64,000 nt of DNA from Hirsutella rhossiliensis. Its lineage: Eukaryota; Ascomycota; Sordariomycetes; Hypocreales; Ophiocordycipitaceae. Positions 59,619-64,000 of this stretch are shown here, piece after piece (the stretch's first letter is position 1; every line of letters begins with the position of its first letter). The DNA is taken from contig NW_025408667.1 of NCBI RefSeq assembly GCF_020360975.1, positions 1,798,001 to 1,862,000 on the forward strand, in the 5' to 3' direction. The notes under the pieces were generated by a model, which was given only the letters and a program-made list of their open reading frames with translations, ran no database searches and was not told the origin of the DNA. The position numbers were made by a program, and so were the translations under genes.

Positions 59619-61977
59619 TCAGTCCGCTTCCGCAAGCTGCATGATTAACTTGGCCGCCATATCGAGGAATGGAAACGGGCTTGTCACTTCCTTTTCTTCG
59701 AGGAGCATGCCGTCAGGCGTCTCATACCCGGAGCACTTGAAATCCACCAGGTAGACCCCTTGCTCCATTTCGTAGATCTGGATGTCGAGATGTAGTGCGA
59801 CAAAGGCCTTTTTGACCGGATCCTTGGGTGAAAAGACGTGATAGCTTTCCGGTGTGCCGGAAAAGCCGCCCTGCGTGGGCTGCGGCGTGCTTTTTGTCTT
59901 GCGCTTGATGGCTAAGGAAAACAACAGTCAGCGCATGTTCAAAGACCGGGAGGGGAAGGGAGATACATACTGGCAGATTCCCACCGGACCTTGATGTGCC
60001 AGGGGTCGGCGGGTAATCTGTACCTCTTGGCCGGATCCAGGTCAGCATTCGCATCGTGCTGCGGAGGAGCTCCGTCGTAGTCGTCGGCGAAGCTGCCATC
60101 GCCGCTGGGCGCCTCGCTTCCCTTGCGGTGGATCCGGACGTAGTCTTCATCCGGTATGTAGGTGGCCCCCAACTTGTAAAGCGCCTTGTGGATGCAGAGC
60201 AGCGCCTCCCAGGGCGCGTTTCGGGACCGTATGCCAAACTGCCAACGCACAGGCCTGGGCTTCTTGGGTGGGTTCATTGGCGTCATGCCCTGAGGGCGTT
60301 TTGCGGCCTCGTCGATTCGTAACTGGGAACGTGTGTGCGGCTTGAGGCGGCGTGCTGCCTCCTCCTTTTCCGCGTCGGTCCTGGACGACGATGGCTCCTC
60401 GTGGGGGGCGGATGTCGACGCTTCGTCATGCTCCCCACCAGCCTTCTTCCGTTCCATAAAGTCCTTGTGGTAGGCAGGGAGACTGCTGGGCAAGATGCCG
60501 ACTTTGCTCACATATGGGCGGGACGAGATGCCGCTCTGCGACAGGCCCGATCGAGCAGACGACATGCTCATCATGGGGCTCGAAGCCTCCTCCGATTCCG
60601 GATTTAAACCGTCGGGGTTTTCTGAGCCAAGGGTGAGCATTCGCACATGATGGTTGTGGGGTGTTGGGACTCACGATTGACTTGCATCAACTTGTTCTCT
60701 CTGACAATCATGTACGCGTCCTTGATGGCCGACGGTTCCTCTGACTGCAGCGCCTCTTCGACGTCATTCTTCCCGTATCCCATAGTCTTGCTAATCTTTT
60801 CCGTCACCTCGTTGTGCAGCTTCTCTTGCACCTGCGTGGATGCATTGGGAGCAATGTCGCACGTCTCAATCGCCTTGTTGGGGTCAACGCCGGTGTTGAG
60901 GAACTCTTCGACGGGGGGCTGGAGGTAGGCGGGCAGGTCAGTCACGAACCACGAATCCTGCCTGATCTCCTCAATGGTGGCCCGCTGCACGGGGTTCACC
61001 ACCAGCATCTTCTTGATGAGGTTGGCGGCACCGGCCGGCATCCAGGGAGGGATGCTGTAGGTTCCCCTCGCGATTTTAGCAAAGAGGCTAGGGATGTGTT
61101 CGTCGTCAAAGGGCAGTCTTCCGACGAGGAGCACGTAGAGAATGACGCCGCAGCTCCAGACATCGACCTCGGGGCCGGCGTAGAGCTTGCCGCCAATGAC
61201 CTCGGGGGCGGCGTAGTTGGGGCTCCCGCAGCTTGTCTTGAGGAAGTTGCCGTCGGTCATGATGTTGCTCAGACCGAAATCGGCAATCTTGACGTTGAGA
61301 TGCTCGTCGAGGAGCAGATTCTCGGGCTTGAGGTCGCGATGGACGATTTTGTGTCGGTGGCAGTACTCGACAGCACAGAGCATCTGTTGGAAGAAGCGAC
61401 GGGCCTCGGACTCGCTCATGCGTCCGTGCTGGACGATGTGGTCGAATAGCTCGCCGCCGGCGTACTCGAGGACCATGATGATTTCGGTGTGGGTCTTGAT
61501 GACGGTGTACCTGGAGCATGCCACGGTCAGAATGGAGCGCACGACGAGCAGGGAGCCGACGTACAGCTTGATGATGTGCGGGTGGCGCAGCAGCTGGAGA
61601 TACTCAATCTCTCGCTCGACACGGCCTGCCATGTCGCGACTGATGAGTTTCTTCCTGGCAATGATCTTGAGGGCCACCTGCTGGCCGGTGCCGTGGTGGA
61701 TGGCCAGCTTGACCTTGCCAAAGGAGCCCTCGCCGAGGGTGCGGACGATCTTGTAGGCGCCGATGCGCTGCTCGGCCTTGGACCTGTCGCGCAGGGGGGG
61801 GTCCATGGCGCTGGCTCGGGAGCTGGGCTTGGACGACGAAGGCGATGGTGCGGCGGCGGCGTCGCGAGCATGCTGGCGGGAAGCCACTTGTCGCTGCTGC
61901 TGCTGCTGGCGGCGAACGTGGGACGAGGACAGGGAGATGGTGAGCTCCTCGTCCTCGAAGCCTCCGCGAGGAGCCAT
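59619..61977 (-). CDS. snf1: SNF1/AMPK catalytic subunit, serine/threonine protein kinase
   Basis: Four exons (61977-61565, 61510-60675, 60621-59971, 59911-59619) give 2193 nt, 730 residues. The N terminus has a Gln-rich run. The kinase domain starts near residue 75: glycine loop GEGSFG (82-87), ATP Lys104 in VALKII, HRDLKPEN with Asp197, DFG at 215-217, and the activation-loop Thr230 in FLKTSCGSPNYAAPE, the residue phosphorylated by upstream kinases. After the kinase comes a UBA-like autoinhibitory segment (MGYGKNDVEEAL), a variable linker, and a C-terminal regulatory domain (WQFGIRSRNAPWEALLCIH, then the end AAKLIMQLAEAD) that contacts the other subunits. It senses low energy and derepresses alternative-carbon genes. 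The first intron (61511-61564, 54 bp) has no stop and is a multiple of three. Confidence 0.96.
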
Positions 61978-63229
61978 GGTGTGGTGAGTGGGTATCAGGG
62001 TCGGCTGTCAATGGCCGTCTTTGGCTGCCATGGGTTGCTTGATCGGGGCAAGGGATGAAGTCGGTGGTTGGAGTGGAGGGGTTGTTGCTGCGCGCAATGG
62101 GAGCCCGACTCTTTTTTTTGCTTGGGCCCCGCCGCCGCGACCTGTACTTGGCCGCCCAATGTACAGTACTTGGGCATGTCCAGAGACCATCACCTTGGTG
62201 CGCGCAGCCACCTGACGTCACGTACCGCACCCAATCGAGGTACATGGATGACGCACCTCGCTATATAGGGGCACCACCCCACCCCGAGCCATCGCTGTAA
62301 AATGCACTGGCCGGTTCGGACGCCAGCTGGAGATCCCCAACGGCACCCGGAACCTGCTAGAGTCCGGCGTCGCTATGAGCGACTTTCTACGGGGTGAGAG
62401 CCGATGCCTCGAGGTTGGACGTCCCACCTTTCTCAACCTCATGCACCATCCTGCAAACACCCGTGCAAACCTGCAACCTGGACTTGAAACTCGCTGTACA
62501 GTACGACTGCCCATCAAGGTGCAACGGGCGGTGAGCGCCCCTATCCACTGTACTGCTCTCCGAGGCGCAGAGCCCGAGAGCGGAGGCTGTCTGCCTCTCC
62601 GCTTCGCCGTCTGACATTCTTGCGCGCACGTGCACCGAATGCCTTTTCATGAGTGTATGCTTGACGCATGTACATATATCAGATTCGGCAATGCTCTTTA
62701 CCTGTCCCACGAGTATGCCGCCGCCAAGTCGGCCAATTCCCGCGGCGCTACCGAGCTTTGCGCCGGAAAACGCGCCTGATTTCATCATCTTTCTCTCCCT
62801 CCCGTTTGTGAGATGTGATTCCCCCGTCATGCGAGGTCGTCTTACGTACTGATCCCAACTGTTTGGGTGTGGAGGGCCGCTCTGGCCCCATGGATGAGGT
62901 CAAGCTGCCTCGCCGTCCCTCACGTGAAAGACTACCAGCTGCCAATCCTGGACCATCGTCATGCCCGGGGTCTAGACTCTGATCATCTCCGAGTCCAGCT
63001 GCGTATCCTGGACCGGCCAGCCTCTCAACCTGGCTGACACTGTGCCCCAGCACGAGATTCTCGGCCGCCGGCGACGCCCGCCTTATCGCCTGGCACGCAG
63101 CAGCTCGGCGCCTGTCCGTCATCTTCGACAACGCCGTTGACAGCGGTCGTGCAACATAGATTCGAGTGAATTGTCCCATCACCCAGTTCATAATAGCAAG
63201 CCCCCCCGCTCATCGGGAAACGTGGCGCA
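61978..63229. other. Intergenic region upstream of SNF1
   Basis: Contains the SNF1 promoter and the 3' end of the next minus-strand gene. Several minus- and plus-strand frames of 60-150 codons overlap with no domain and biased composition. Nothing else is supported. Confidence 0.55.
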
Positions 63230-63995
63230 TCACGACGCCCGTTCCTTGGCCTCTTCTTTCCTGAGCCTGTCCACCAGCTTCTCCCTCAGAAACGGGCTCA
63301 AGCCAAGGCTGTCAATGCAATCAGTCAGTGGCTCTCGATGTTCCTCTCTTTCTCCCAAATTTCACTCACATTCCCTCGTTGGTCACGAGTCTGTATGTTC
63401 CACTGCCCTGCACTCTTCCCACCACCTGTCCCCCATGATCTACCTCGACGCTGCCCAGGATGTCCTCGGGCCAGGCTATTCTGCCAAAGTCCGGAGGGTT
63501 TCGGCGGTCGCTCAGATGCACCCAGCCCCCTACGCCCCCCCCTCCGGCACCACCCTGCGCGCTGGCTCCTCCAGCGCCGGTCCCGCCCGCGCCGCCGCCG
63601 CCGCCCTGCTTGCGAGATGCACGTCTGTCTAGGCGCTGTTGCGGGAAGAAGGAGCCCCCGGAGCCCAAGGAGAAGCCGCCGGGGCTGGCCAAGGCTCGGG
63701 CCTGGCTGACGACGTCTTCGTCCTCGTGTCCGTACTCGGTGATGACCTCGTTAAGAATGTCCAGGAAACGCGGGTTCTCGCGGAAGGATTGGGGACTTGG
63801 CGGGATTTTCGTGCATGTACCAACGGCTAGTCTTTGCGAGGGCGGCTTCGTATCGAGGTAGGTGAGGATGTAAGACGCGGGTGACGAAGGGTTGTCGAAG
63901 ACCTTCTTCGGAGGCAGTCAGCAAGCAGCCTCAATGCCAGAACGGGTGGGATCGTCACGAACGATGTGAGGATTATTCGCAAGCGTCGTCAGCAT
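63230..63995 (-). CDS. Uncharacterised glycine-rich conserved fungal protein
   Basis: Start ATG at 63995; exons 63995-63963, 63905-63370 and 63308-63230 sum to 648 nt, 215 residues, stop TGA. Introns are 57 and 61 bp; the first uses GTTCGT and an AAG acceptor, so its exact 3' end could shift by one codon. The protein has SPASYILTYL, ILNEVITEYGHEDEDV, a Gly/Ala-rich low-complexity middle, GGWVHLSDRRNPPDFGRIAW, then PEDILGSVEVD, TYRLVTNEG, and a C-terminal LGLSPFLREKLVDRLRKEEA. It resembles a conserved filamentous-fungal family of unknown function. No signal peptide or membrane segment is seen. The gene abuts the window end but appears complete. Confidence 0.8.
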
Positions 63996-64000
63996 TCGCC

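Noticed and set aside
62387..62830. A 147-codon minus-strand frame upstream of SNF1
   Set aside because: No domain, overlapped by frames on the other strand, and no intron or start evidence.

Overview
The window is a piece of a filamentous ascomycete genome, most likely a sordariomycete and perhaps Hypocreales. The reasons are short 50-110 bp GT-AG introns, GC-rich codon use, the protein families present (neutral trehalase, isocitrate lyase, SNF1 kinase, fungal APH-like kinase), and above all a 37-kb AT-rich island with the signature of repeat-induced point mutation (RIP). Placement below Pezizomycotina is inference.

Layout. Positions 1-3.7 kb hold the gag/protease part of a Ty3/gypsy retrotransposon on the minus strand. 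It is broken by frameshifts but has normal base composition. Positions about 3.97-41.64 kb are an AT-rich island in which CpA and TpG are almost absent. No ordinary gene is left in it, but reading through RIP-type stops (CAA/CAG/TGG to TAA/TAG) and matching long terminal repeats (LTRs) and target-site duplications (TSDs) resolves a nested transposon stack. It contains a Ty1/copia element (5175-11478) and a dissected old chromovirus (alpha; six segments between 11479 and 41365). Chromovirus beta (12063-19878) sits inside alpha, as does gamma (20138-29052), which is of alpha's own family and carries a 5'-truncated LINE. Two short insertions (29261-29958; about 30038-30601) and chromovirus delta (32579-40425) also lie inside alpha.

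The right edge of the island cuts an APH-like kinase gene (41640-42615, minus). Next is an uncharacterised 216-codon gene (42920-45176, minus) split by a small hAT element with perfect 17-bp terminal inverted repeats (TIRs) and a perfect 8-bp TSD. A decayed Mutator-like (MULE) element with long TIRs follows at 46071-48682.

From 49.8 kb to the end the window is ordinary gene space. It holds a MOSC-flavoreductase-ferredoxin fusion (minus), neutral trehalase (plus, with an apparent one-base frameshift), isocitrate lyase (plus), SNF1/AMPK catalytic subunit (minus, convergent with isocitrate lyase), and a glycine-rich uncharacterised protein (minus). Trehalase, isocitrate lyase and SNF1 are all carbon-starvation functions; SNF1 is known in fungi to be needed for derepression of glyoxylate-cycle genes.

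The most unusual signals are four. CpA loss is near complete while CpG is retained. LTR pairs differ by whole CG-to-TA dinucleotide switches. An antisense reading frame recurs between the chromodomain and the 3' LTR in three different chromoviruses. And the hAT insertion can be removed on paper to leave an intact open reading frame.
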